DNA of 53,390 nucleotides, taken from positions 1-53,390 of the forward strand of contig CADDYV010000021.1 of NCBI GenBank assembly GCA_902810695.1, given 5' to 3'. Shown piece by piece: positions 8,097-15,285 of this stretch. Under the pieces are notes generated by a model that was not told the DNA's origin, did no database searches, and saw only the letters and a list, made by a program, of their open reading frames with translations. The translations under genes and the position numbers were made by a program. This stretch comes from Actinomycetota bacterium (lineage in GTDB: Bacteria > Actinomycetota > Rubrobacteria > Rubrobacterales > Rubrobacteraceae). Within the stretch, counting starts at the first letter, position 1. Each line of letters begins with the position of its first letter.

Positions 8097-9734
8097 CTAC
8101 TGGGTCAGATGCCAGCTCTGGTACGTCTGGTAGAAGACCGGATGGATGTAGTCTCCCTTGAGCTTCGGGTTCGCGAAGTAGATGCTCTTCTGGTAAAAGA
8201 GCGGCACCCACGGATGATCCGCCAGGATCTGCTTCTGGATCTTCTGGTACATCGCTATGCGCTTGCTGTGATTCGTCTCGGTCAAAGCCTGCGCCAGTTC
8301 CTTGTCTACCTGCTTGTTGCAGTAATGAGCCTGGTTGTTGGCCGGGATCTGGTTGCAGTTGAGCAGCACGTCCAGGAAGTCCGAGGGGTCTGGGAAGTCC
8401 TGAGACCACGCGCCCACTCCTGACTGGGTTTTGCCGGACTCGATCTTGCTTATCCACTCGCTGAAGGAGACGCTGTGCAGGGTCATCTTGATGCCCACCT
8501 TCGAGAGGTTGTTCTGGATGACCTGATCAACCTTGGGCTCGTCCGAGCTATTCTGGTCCCAGAAGTCGATGTGGAATCCGTTGGGGTACCCGGCCTGCTT
8601 CAACAGCGCCTTGGCCTTCTTCGGATCGTAGGGGTAGCTCTTTATGCTCTTGTCATGGCCCGGCATGTTAGGCGGCAGGACCTGGTTCGCTGGCACTGCT
8701 TCTCCAGCCAGCACCTGGACGATGCGCTTCTTGTCTATCGCGTACTGCAGCGCCAGGCGTACTTTGGGATTGTTGAACGGCTTCTCCTGCACATTGCCGT
8801 ACATGTACCAGATCGTGTTGGAGATGGCGCTCTTGATGTAGGGCTTCCACTTGGGGTTGTTCTTGACCTGGAGGTACTGCGAAGACGGGATCGCGGTTTC
8901 CAGCTCGTAGTCGGCGCTGCCCTGCTCCACCCGCTGGATCTCCGTGGTCGGGTTGATCCCGATGCTTATATCTATCTCGTTCGACTGGGCAGCAGTGGTC
9001 TCTGGAGCACCGCCCAGGTTCTTGTAGTCGGGATTCTTCACCAGAATCAGCTTCGAACCATGGCTGAACTTCTTGACCTTGAACGGCCCGCTTCCCACAG
9101 GATTGCTGTCGAAGTTGGGGCCTTCCTTTTCAACTGCCTTCTTCGGCACAGCGGATGCCGGCGGGATGGCCATAGTCTGCATGAAAGTCTCATTGGGCTT
9201 TACCAGATCAAACTCTATCTTGTACGGAGAGAGCACCTTCACGCCCTTGAGATCCCCGTTGGGGTTCTTCTGATAAGCCTTCGCCCCGACGATATTGGTG
9301 TAGAAGCCGGATACCGGGCTCTTGGTCTTGGGGGTCAGGATACGCTCGATCTCGTACTTGAACGCCTGGGCGTTGACCGGCTCACCATCGGTGAACTTCA
9401 TGCCCTTGTGCAGAGTGAAAACGTACTTCTTGCCGCCGTTTTGAGGCTTGGGCACGGAGGTCGCGGCCCACGGCACGAACCCCTGGCCGGTTTTGTTGTA
9501 GGTGACCAGGGTAACGAACGTTGCGTGTACGACTGGCCAACTCAAAGTGTCGTACGCGACCGCCGGGTCCGTGTGGGGTATATCCTGCGAGGTGGTTACC
9601 TGTATAGGACGGTTCACGGAACCACTGCCGCCGCTGCTCGAGGAGCCTCCCCCACCGCAGCCTCCGGCCAGTACACCAACCACCGCTATCGCCCCCAACA
9701 AAGCCGATAGTCGTAAAGCACCCTTTTTGTTCAA
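8097..9734 (-). CDS. Peptide ABC transporter substrate-binding lipoprotein (second system)
   Basis: About 545 residues, SBP family 5. I chose the TTG at 9734-9732: GAGGAA lies 6 bases upstream and the product then begins with a compact lipoprotein signal (LNKKGALRLSALLGAIAVV, lipobox GVLAGGC). The frame is open to a GTG at 9761 that would add nine acidic residues in front of the signal and has no ribosome binding site. Family signatures include KFTDGEPVNAQAFKYEIERI and GSGPFKVKKFSHGSKLILVKN. It captures peptides or similar solutes outside the cell. Unlike the first binding protein it has a Sec-type, not a twin-arginine, signal. It sits between its two permease genes. Confidence 0.9.
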   Translation of the reverse strand: MNKKGALRLSALLGAIAVVGVLAGGCGGGGSSSSGGSGSVNRPIQVTTSQDIPHTDPAVAYDTLSWPVVHATFVTLVTYNKTGQGFVPWAATSVPKPQNGGKKYVFTLHKGMKFTDGEPVNAQAFKYEIERILTPKTKSPVSGFYTNIVGAKAYQKNPNGDLKGVKVLSPYKIEFDLVKPNETFMQTMAIPPASAVPKKAVEKEGPNFDSNPVGSGPFKVKKFSHGSKLILVKNPDYKNLGGAPETTAAQSNEIDISIGINPTTEIQRVEQGSADYELETAIPSSQYLQVKNNPKWKPYIKSAISNTIWYMYGNVQEKPFNNPKVRLALQYAIDKKRIVQVLAGEAVPANQVLPPNMPGHDKSIKSYPYDPKKAKALLKQAGYPNGFHIDFWDQNSSDEPKVDQVIQNNLSKVGIKMTLHSVSFSEWISKIESGKTQSGVGAWSQDFPDPSDFLDVLLNCNQIPANNQAHYCNKQVDKELAQALTETNHSKRIAMYQKIQKQILADHPWVPLFYQKSIYFANPKLKGDYIHPVFYQTYQSWHLTQ

Positions 9735-9815
9735 GGCTTGTTCCTCACTTTCTATCCCCACCAGAAAATTCTTACTATAAACCGCTCAATCAAAAACCAA
9801 CGCTTCCGCGAACTC

Positions 9816-10757
9816 TCACCTCCTGGGATCCAGCGCGTCTCTCAAGCCATCTCCCAGAAGATTGAGTCCCAGAACGGTTATGGCTATGGCGATGCCGGGA
9901 AAGGCCGCTATCCAGGGTGCGGTGGTGAGGTACTGATCTCCGTCACTGATCAGGTTGCCCCAACTCGGAGTAGGAGGTTGGATACCGACACCCAGGAAAG
10001 AGAGTATCGCTTCGTAGAGCACGGTGGTCGAAAAACCCAGAGTTACATACACGATTATCTGCCCGTACACCTGCGGCAAGAGATGTCTGACCAGGATGCG
10101 AGCGCGTGCCACGCCGATGCTTCTGGCGGCCTCGACGTACTCTCTACCCTTGACCGACAGAACTTCGCCGCGAACGATCCGCGCCAGATAGAACCAGCTC
10201 ACGAACCCTATGACGAATATGACGACTCCCATCCCCGGCCTGAGGGTTACCGAGAGGAAGGCGGCGAACAAGATGACCGGAAAGCTCATCATCACGTCCG
10301 TAAAGCGCATAAGCAGCGTGTCCACCACACCACCGAAGAAACCAGCTACGGCTCCTATCGTGATGCCGATGATCGTAGAGACGATGTTGGCCGCGATGGC
10401 AACCTCCATCGAGGTACGGGCGCCGTAGATCAGGCGCGAGTAGAGATCCCGCCCGAGCGGATCGGTCCCGAGCCAGAACTTCGACGAAGGTCCCAACGGG
10501 CTGCCATCCGGTGTCAGGCCGTGGCGAAACTGCGTGTTCGGATTGTAGTGGGTAAGCAACGGCGCGAATATGGCGAGCAGAATCATGAGCACGAAGATCG
10601 CAAGCCCGAACATGGAGCTCTTGCTCGAAACGAGACGTCGCAGCGCGTCCTGCGCAGGCGAGCGCCCCTTTATTCCGCGGAAGGCTTGCTGTTCCGAATC
10701 TGATGTACTTACTAACCTATCCGGGGATACTGTCAGCTTGGACCTCTTTTCACCCAC
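9816..10757 (-). CDS. Dipeptide/oligopeptide ABC transporter permease, DppC/OppC type (second system)
   Basis: About 313 residues from the GTG at 10757-10755. The open frame reaches a TTG at 10817, but that triplet is part of a good -35 box, so translation must start downstream. Six membrane segments, the periplasmic FWLGTDPLGRDLYSRLIYGART motif, EAA loop (EAARSIGVARARILVRHLLPQ) and the C-terminal LGDGLRDALDPRR identify a DppC/OppC permease. It is the first gene of the operon, an unusual order because binding protein genes normally lead. AAAGG lies 13 bases before the GTG. Confidence 0.9.
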   Translation of the reverse strand: MGEKRSKLTVSPDRLVSTSDSEQQAFRGIKGRSPAQDALRRLVSSKSSMFGLAIFVLMILLAIFAPLLTHYNPNTQFRHGLTPDGSPLGPSSKFWLGTDPLGRDLYSRLIYGARTSMEVAIAANIVSTIIGITIGAVAGFFGGVVDTLLMRFTDVMMSFPVILFAAFLSVTLRPGMGVVIFVIGFVSWFYLARIVRGEVLSVKGREYVEAARSIGVARARILVRHLLPQVYGQIIVYVTLGFSTTVLYEAILSFLGVGIQPPTPSWGNLISDGDQYLTTAPWIAAFPGIAIAITVLGLNLLGDGLRDALDPRR

Positions 10758-10788
10758 ACCGAAATCTGATGCCTTTGATTCCGCACAA

Positions 10789-10817
10789 AAATTACTCCTG
10801 CAACGGCGAAAAGTCAA
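10789..10817 (-). promoter_or_regulatory. Sigma-A type promoter of the second peptide-transport operon
   Basis: On the minus strand TTGACT (10817-10812) is followed by a 17-base spacer and TAATTT (10794-10789). Transcription would start near 10780, about 25 bases before the GTG at 10757. The quality of this promoter is the main reason for rejecting the longer reading frame of the permease. Confidence 0.65.
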
Positions 10818-10947
10818 GGTAAACTGTTACTCTGCTAACACCCCGCCAATGAATATCACGATCTTTTTTGAAAGTATCCATCGCGGAATTATTTTCTCCG
10901 GATCCTCGAACGCCTGTGACGATTCCGAGGCGTGTTCCTCTGCCTGG

Positions 10948-11985
10948 TTAGTAAGTTGTGCGGGAGCGGAATCGGGAGATGATGGCGGATATCACGGCTC
11001 CGGTCCCCAGCAAGACGAGGGTGTAGAGGACGAGCTTTCCGAAAATGGGAATGAGAGCGGTGGCTGCCACGATTACCGCTCCCACCACGGCGGCCAGAGC
11101 ATTGCCTCCCCGATAGCGCCCGGTGGCGAAGAGTACCCTGCGTCCCAGGAAGTACGCTATGACCAGCGCCCCGAAGATGACGAGTGCAAGGTAGGCTGGA
11201 GCCAGAAGCAAAAGAGCCGGGATACCCACCACGGAGACAGCGAGCACGACGGCCATGATAGCGACCGCAGGCACGGAAGCTATACCATAGAGCAGCGACC
11301 TTCCCGGAAAGACCTCCAGGCTCCGCGCGGCTGATGTGAGCGGCCTCGGGATCACGACCGAGAGCAACACGCTGCACGCCATGAAAGCGATGGTCGCGAG
11401 CATCCAACCTACAAAGCCCGGCCCACCTGCTCCGTCGCCGTGGCTGGAAACTGTGCCGCTCGTGTTGTTGAAATCCCCACCCTGGAAATCCGTAGCCGTA
11501 GAGGACGCTCTGAGCTGCGACACCCTCTCCTTCGGCATACTACAGCTACTCCTGCAAATAACTCTCCCGCCTATCCACGCCCTCGGCCCGTAGCGCACGC
11601 TGCCCTGCCCTACCTCCACATTGCCGCGCACGGGCGCGTTGACGTAGACGTTGCCGTTGCCGGCATCTACCCCGCCGCCAATCGGAGCGGATATCTCGAT
11701 GTTGCCGGACCCGGAACGAACGTCCCCGCCCACCGGACCTTCGACCCGTATGTTGCCAACGCCCGAGTTGACGTTTCCCTCGACGTGCGCCCCAGGAGCA
11801 ACCGTTATATCGCCGACCGTTGTAGAGACCTCGTCCACGGTCTGGCCGCTTTTTACGAGTACGTTCCCATAAACCCGGCCTTCAAAGGCGCGAGCGGGCG
11901 GAGCCGGGACGATAAGCATGAGGCCCAGGATCAGGAGAAAGATCGCAGGCAAGAATCTGATACGGGGCAGGACGAGGGTGTTCAT
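10948..11985 (-). CDS. Bactofilin-like repeat membrane protein in sigma/anti-sigma operon
   Basis: About 345 residues from ATG 11985-11983, which overlaps the anti-sigma stop codon by 4 bases (ATGA). A signal peptide (about 1-35, ending APPARAFEG) is followed by a beta-helical repeat region (about 40-150) with recurring units such as GNVNSGVGNIRVEGPVGGDV and GNIEISAPIGGGVDAGNGNV, as in bactofilin/polymer-forming domains. A Ser-rich linker leads to four or five membrane segments (about 190-340). The fold suggests an extracytoplasmic scaffold tied to the membrane. Since it is co-translated with an ECF sigma factor and its anti-sigma factor, it is probably an envelope-stress sensor part or target. 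Exact function unknown. Confidence 0.8.
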   Translation of the reverse strand: MNTLVLPRIRFLPAIFLLILGLMLIVPAPPARAFEGRVYGNVLVKSGQTVDEVSTTVGDITVAPGAHVEGNVNSGVGNIRVEGPVGGDVRSGSGNIEISAPIGGGVDAGNGNVYVNAPVRGNVEVGQGSVRYGPRAWIGGRVICRSSCSMPKERVSQLRASSTATDFQGGDFNNTSGTVSSHGDGAGGPGFVGWMLATIAFMACSVLLSVVIPRPLTSAARSLEVFPGRSLLYGIASVPAVAIMAVVLAVSVVGIPALLLLAPAYLALVIFGALVIAYFLGRRVLFATGRYRGGNALAAVVGAVIVAATALIPIFGKLVLYTLVLLGTGAVISAIISRFRSRTTY

Positions 11986-12494
11986 GCCCGCCGGGCTCTG
12001 CGAGCCGCTGAAAAGACCGCGACGGCTATAAGCAGATCCAACCCGGCACCGACGGCGAGCGCGGCGAGGAGCGGGGTTGCAGCGGCGGTGAGCGCGTTTT
12101 GAAGCGCATCCGCGAATCCTTCGGCGAAACTCCACAACATGCCGAGCGCGCCCATAGCGGAGACTACGAGGTTGGTGCCGTTTAGCTCCAGGGCGAGCAA
12201 CGCCACCGTCAGGAGCGCCCCGGCCAGAAGCGACCACAAAAGCCGTGCCTTGATCGGGCGGGTCGGCAGGGCCATCGCCACCCCCCGCGAGACAGCCCCT
12301 GACCGCCTGGGAACAGAGAGCTCGAACGAGTCGAGGAAGGCATTGAGACCCAGCTCCCGCTCGTAGAGCTCGCGGCACTCGGGACAACTCTCCAGATGAT
12401 TCTGGACCGCCCGCCTGCGCTCCGGATCGAGCCCCCCGTCCGCGAGCTCGAAGATCAACTCCGGCTCGCAGCAGCCACGCTCCTCGGGGTTCAT
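11982..12494 (-). CDS. Anti-sigma factor with zinc-binding (zf-HC2) domain
   Basis: A 170-residue membrane protein. The N-terminal anti-sigma domain has the ZAS motif H-x3-C-x2-C (His33, Cys37, Cys40 in NHLESCPECRELYERE) and would hold the ECF sigma factor inactive in the cytoplasm. Three hydrophobic segments follow (about 84-102, 108-125 and 137-160), so it is membrane-anchored. It overlaps the sigma gene by 4 bases (12491-12494) and the bactofilin-like gene by 4 bases, so the three products are likely made in fixed proportion. The zinc ligands suggest release by redox change or by proteolysis; which one cannot be read here. Confidence 0.88.
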   Translation of the reverse strand: MNPEERGCCEPELIFELADGGLDPERRRAVQNHLESCPECRELYERELGLNAFLDSFELSVPRRSGAVSRGVAMALPTRPIKARLLWSLLAGALLTVALLALELNGTNLVVSAMGALGMLWSFAEGFADALQNALTAAATPLLAALAVGAGLDLLIAVAVFSAARRARRA

Positions 12495-13102
12495 ACTTTC
12501 TCCTCCGCCTCCCGCATCCTCTCCGCCAGCATGTTTCTGGCGCGAAAGAGGCGGCTCTTGACCGCGGGTACCGTCAGGCCGAGCACCTCGGAGATCTCGG
12601 CGTAGCTCAAACCCTCCGAGTAGCGCAAAATCAGCGGAACGCCGTATGCTTCGGGCAGGGTCGTTATGGCATCCTGCACGCTCTTCGAGAGCTCGGCCTC
12701 AAGCGCCTCATCCTCCGGCCCCCCGGAGTAGCCGGCGTGCACCTCCGGGTTGAACTCGACTACCTCCCTGCGTCGGCGCAGGGTATCCACCCCGAGGTTG
12801 TTGGCGATGGCGAGAAGCCACGTCTTGAAGCGGTAATCTGGGTTGAAGGTATCGAGACGGTCGTAGGCGCGCAGGAAAGTTTCCTGTACGAGATCCTCGG
12901 TCGATATCTCGCGCTTCGCATACGGGTAGAGAACGCGGGCGACGAGACGCTCGTAGCGGTTGATCAACTCTTCGTAGGAGCGCACATCTCCCTTGAGCGT
13001 TCGCTCGACGAGTTCGTTGTCCGTGAGCCTCTCGCGCTGGATCGAAAGGCCCTTTAGCTTCTCCCGCCAGCCGCCTAGCGCCACTGTGGATGTGTACTCC
13101 AT
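12491..13102 (-). CDS. ECF (sigma-70 family, group 4) RNA polymerase sigma factor
   Basis: A 203-residue sigma factor. Region 2 spans about 40-105, including DLVQETFLRAYDRLDTF and YRFKTWLLAIANNLGVDTLRRRR. Region 4 spans about 140-195, including LPEAYGVPLILRYSEGLSYAEISEVLGLTVPAVKSRLFRAR, which carries the helix-turn-helix for the -35 element. There is no region 1 or 3, as in ECF factors. It is the first gene of the operon with its anti-sigma factor. ATG at 13102-13100 lies 9 bases after a TATACT, so the mRNA leader is nearly absent. Confidence 0.93.
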   Translation of the reverse strand: MEYTSTVALGGWREKLKGLSIQRERLTDNELVERTLKGDVRSYEELINRYERLVARVLYPYAKREISTEDLVQETFLRAYDRLDTFNPDYRFKTWLLAIANNLGVDTLRRRREVVEFNPEVHAGYSGGPEDEALEAELSKSVQDAITTLPEAYGVPLILRYSEGLSYAEISEVLGLTVPAVKSRLFRARNMLAERMREAEEKV

Positions 13103-13111
13103 ACTAAAGTG

Positions 13112-13140
13112 AGTATACGCCCTACATCCGCAAAAGTTTC
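13112..13140 (-). promoter_or_regulatory. Promoter of the sigma/anti-sigma operon, possibly autoregulated
   Basis: On the minus strand GAAACTT (13140-13134) is followed after 15 bases by GTATAC, close to the ECF-type GGAACTT-N15/16-GTC pattern. The same sequence also reads GAAACT-17-TATACT, a perfect-looking sigma-A -10 box with a poor -35. Autoregulation by the ECF factor is plausible but not shown. Confidence 0.45.
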
Positions 13141-13204
13141 TCGCTTTCTAAAACGGGGCCCGGAGACCGGCAGGCGCCCCGAACTCTGGCAAATGTCTCC
13201 AGAT

Positions 13205-13825
13205 TCAGGCCACCTTGCAGCCCCATTTGAGCTCGATGCCCTCGCGCTTGGCTACGAAGAGCAGGTCATCACGCAGCGCGCTTATATCTTTGTCGTAAAT
13301 CGTGATAATGCAGAAGCCGGTGTTGCGGTAGGCCCACACGAAGGGTGCGAGGTCTCCCACCACGCTGTGGCTGCAAGACATTCCCCAGGCGTCGGACAAT
13401 TCCAATCTCTGCTCGCCGAGATCCACTACAAAACGCCAGCCCTCGTCCGTTGGAGCCCGGAAGTAGCCGTAGAGCTCGCCGAAAGATATCATGGTGCTCT
13501 CAAGATCCCGGGCGAAAGCTCTCTTGTGGGCCTCGACCCCAGCCAGATACTCCGTGTCGTCAACGAGCCTCGGCGGGGCCGGCGTATACAGGCGCTTCTC
13601 CGTAACCCTCTCCCCCTCCGGGGGATAGAATCCCACGAACGGGACCGGCGAGCGCCACAGATGCTTTATCACGCCGAGGGTTACGTTACGCCGCCCCGCA
13701 GGATCCCCGACGGACTCGGCGAACCGTACGTTGGAGAGACGCATGTGCCGTGGTTCCCAGGGATGCGGCTCCCCGAGATTCCGCGGCTTCCGCCGGCGTT
13801 TGCTTATGGTTCTTATCCCTTCCAC
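13205..13825 (-). CDS. Hypothetical protein, 206 residues
   Basis: I do not recognise this protein. It is soluble, with no signal peptide or membrane segment. The basic N-terminus (ISKRRRKPRNLGEPHPWEPRHM) may be extra; a downstream Met at residue 28 (MRLSNVRFAES) is an alternative start. The middle has a stretch of aromatic and charged residues (LYGYFRAPTDEGWRFVVDLGEQRLEL, quoted here as a region of about residues 118-143) and ends with KREGIELKWGCKV. Codon use is like its neighbours. It is isolated: a strong terminator of the upstream gene lies at 13883-13914, and the ECF sigma operon starts after it on the same strand. Confidence 0.6.
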   Translation of the reverse strand: MEGIRTISKRRRKPRNLGEPHPWEPRHMRLSNVRFAESVGDPAGRRNVTLGVIKHLWRSPVPFVGFYPPEGERVTEKRLYTPAPPRLVDDTEYLAGVEAHKRAFARDLESTMISFGELYGYFRAPTDEGWRFVVDLGEQRLELSDAWGMSCSHSVVGDLAPFVWAYRNTGFCIITIYDKDISALRDDLLFVAKREGIELKWGCKVA

Positions 13826-13872
13826 GACACAGGCATTCTAGCACCAGAAGCGGGCTTGCCGGAAAGGATTCG

Positions 13873-13914
13873 TCCAGAAAAAGAAGAGGGGCGGGTAAAT
13901 TCCCGCCCCTCTTC
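13873..13914 (-). terminator. Strong rho-independent terminator of the YugP-like protease gene
   Basis: A perfect 13-bp stem (13883-13895 with 13902-13914, 6-nt loop) begins 18 bases after the protease stop codon. On the minus strand it is followed directly by TTTTTC. This is the clearest intrinsic terminator in the window. Confidence 0.85.
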
Positions 13915-13931
13915 AGTAACTGTTTTGTACT

Positions 13932-14621
13932 CTACTGCCTGCTGGCGAAGAGCAGGTAGAGGAACATTAGCAGGGCCGTAAGCGCAGCCGCGATATAGGT
14001 GAACGCCGCAGCCGTAAGCACCCGCCGCGTGCCCCCGATCTCGTTACTAGAGAGCAGGCCGTAACTCTTCAGCAGCCCGTAAGCGCGGGTCGAGGCGTTG
14101 ATCTCTACCGGAAGCGTTACGAGGTGGAACGCCAGAACCGCCAAAAACAGGATGACGGCGACCTGGATCAGTAGCGAGCCCAGCGCGGTCCCCACGCCCA
14201 TAATGATCGCGAACAGGAACGCCAGAGGCCAGATCTGGCTGCTGAAGTTGACTATCGGGAAGAGCCCGCTCCTCAGCTTCATCGGGACGTAGCCGCGGGC
14301 GTCCTGGATGGCGTGCCCGCACTCGTGGGCCGCCACGCTTACGCCCGCGATCGAGCTCTTGCCGAAGTTGGCCTCCGAGAGCCTAACCACCTTGGCCCGC
14401 GGGTCGTAATGGTCTGTAAGCTGTCCCGCCACCGGCTCCACCCGAACGTTGTAGAGACCGTTGCGATCCAGAATGGTACGCGCGACCTGCGCCCCGGTCA
14501 TCCCGCTGGCGCTAAACTTCTCCGAGTATTTCGAGTAAGATCTTCTCACCCATAACGCCGCTATCCCGGAGATTATGGCACCTACGATCATTATCAGGAT
14601 GTAGCCGAAATAGCCACCCAA
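13932..14621 (-). CDS. yugP: Zinc metallopeptidase, YugP family (Zn_peptidase_2)
   Basis: A 229-residue membrane protease. The zinc-binding HECGH motif (His99, Glu100, His103) follows a first membrane segment (about 5-25), and three further hydrophobic segments occupy about 125-185 and 205-225. The segments YDPRAKVVRLSEANF and LPVEINASTRAYGLL are typical of YugP. The start is TTG at 14621-14619 with GGAAGGGTGAG upstream. It probably acts on membrane or envelope proteins, but family substrates are not established. It is a single-gene unit ended by the terminator at 13883-13914. Confidence 0.9.
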   Translation of the reverse strand: MGGYFGYILIMIVGAIISGIAALWVRRSYSKYSEKFSASGMTGAQVARTILDRNGLYNVRVEPVAGQLTDHYDPRAKVVRLSEANFGKSSIAGVSVAAHECGHAIQDARGYVPMKLRSGLFPIVNFSSQIWPLAFLFAIIMGVGTALGSLLIQVAVILFLAVLAFHLVTLPVEINASTRAYGLLKSYGLLSSNEIGGTRRVLTAAAFTYIAAALTALLMFLYLLFASRQ

Positions 14622-14715
14622 TGTTTCTCACCCTTCCTAATCACTATAAAAACACATTTGCTACGCGATATTTTACTACGTAGAGATACGCAGAATTACC
14701 TCAAAAGGTTTCTCT

Positions 14716-15270
14716 CTAGCCGGAGGTTTTGCCGGAAAGTCGCTCCAGGCGTTTTTGAAAGTGCGCCACCGAACGATCATCTCCGGCAGTCCTGAGGACT
14801 TCCACGGCGCGGCGGCAGATGTCTTTGGCCGCTTCTAGCTGTCCCCGGTACTCGTAAAGAGCCGCAAGACGCTCATAGCAGAAGGTTCCGGCGTGACCGA
14901 GTTCTACAGCAGCGCGACAGTGCTCGACGAAGGCCACCAGGTCTTCCTCTTCGCGTCGGTTCTGAAAGTGGGTCTGGGCCAGGGAGACATGAGCAAGCTT
15001 TTGCTCCTCCGGGGTCTCCGCGAGATCCAGTGCCGCCGTGCCGATCCGGCGGGCGAAGTCCATATCGCGCGCGAACCCGGCCTGGGCCCCGACGGTTGCG
15101 AGAAGTTCGGAAGGTGTAGCCTCCGGGTTCTCCCTTGCATAAGCTTCAAGCGTCGCAGCCATCTCTTCGGGATCACCCTGGAGACCCAGTGCCGAGTAGC
15201 GCGAAAAACGCGCGAGATCTTCCGACTCCAGGTCCGCGAGAAACCGCGCCAGATCTTCCCAGCCGCTCAT
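14716..15270 (-). CDS. TPR-like helical protein, 184 residues
   Basis: A soluble, almost entirely helical protein. Segments such as EEQKLAHVSLAQTHFQNRREEEDLVAFVEHCRAAVELG (about 87-124) and GTFCYERLAALYEYRGQLEAAKDICRRAVEVLR (about 127-159) have the spacing of small and large residues seen in tetratricopeptide repeats. TPR proteins are usually scaffolds for protein contacts. It starts 15 bases after the stop of the DUF2723 membrane protein gene and is in the same operon, with GGGAGG immediately before the ATG. Specific function unknown. Confidence 0.65.
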   Translation of the reverse strand: MSGWEDLARFLADLESEDLARFSRYSALGLQGDPEEMAATLEAYARENPEATPSELLATVGAQAGFARDMDFARRIGTAALDLAETPEEQKLAHVSLAQTHFQNRREEEDLVAFVEHCRAAVELGHAGTFCYERLAALYEYRGQLEAAKDICRRAVEVLRTAGDDRSVAHFQKRLERLSGKTSG

Positions 15271-15285
15271 CGTCCTCCCGAACCC

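Noticed and set aside
8475-9710. 411-codon plus-strand open frame
   Set aside because: Antisense shadow of the second binding protein gene; no recognisable domain or ribosome binding site.
10948-12387. Extended 479-codon version of the bactofilin-like gene
   Set aside because: The first 134 codons run through the anti-sigma gene in another frame; the signal peptide and the ATGA overlap place the start at 11985.
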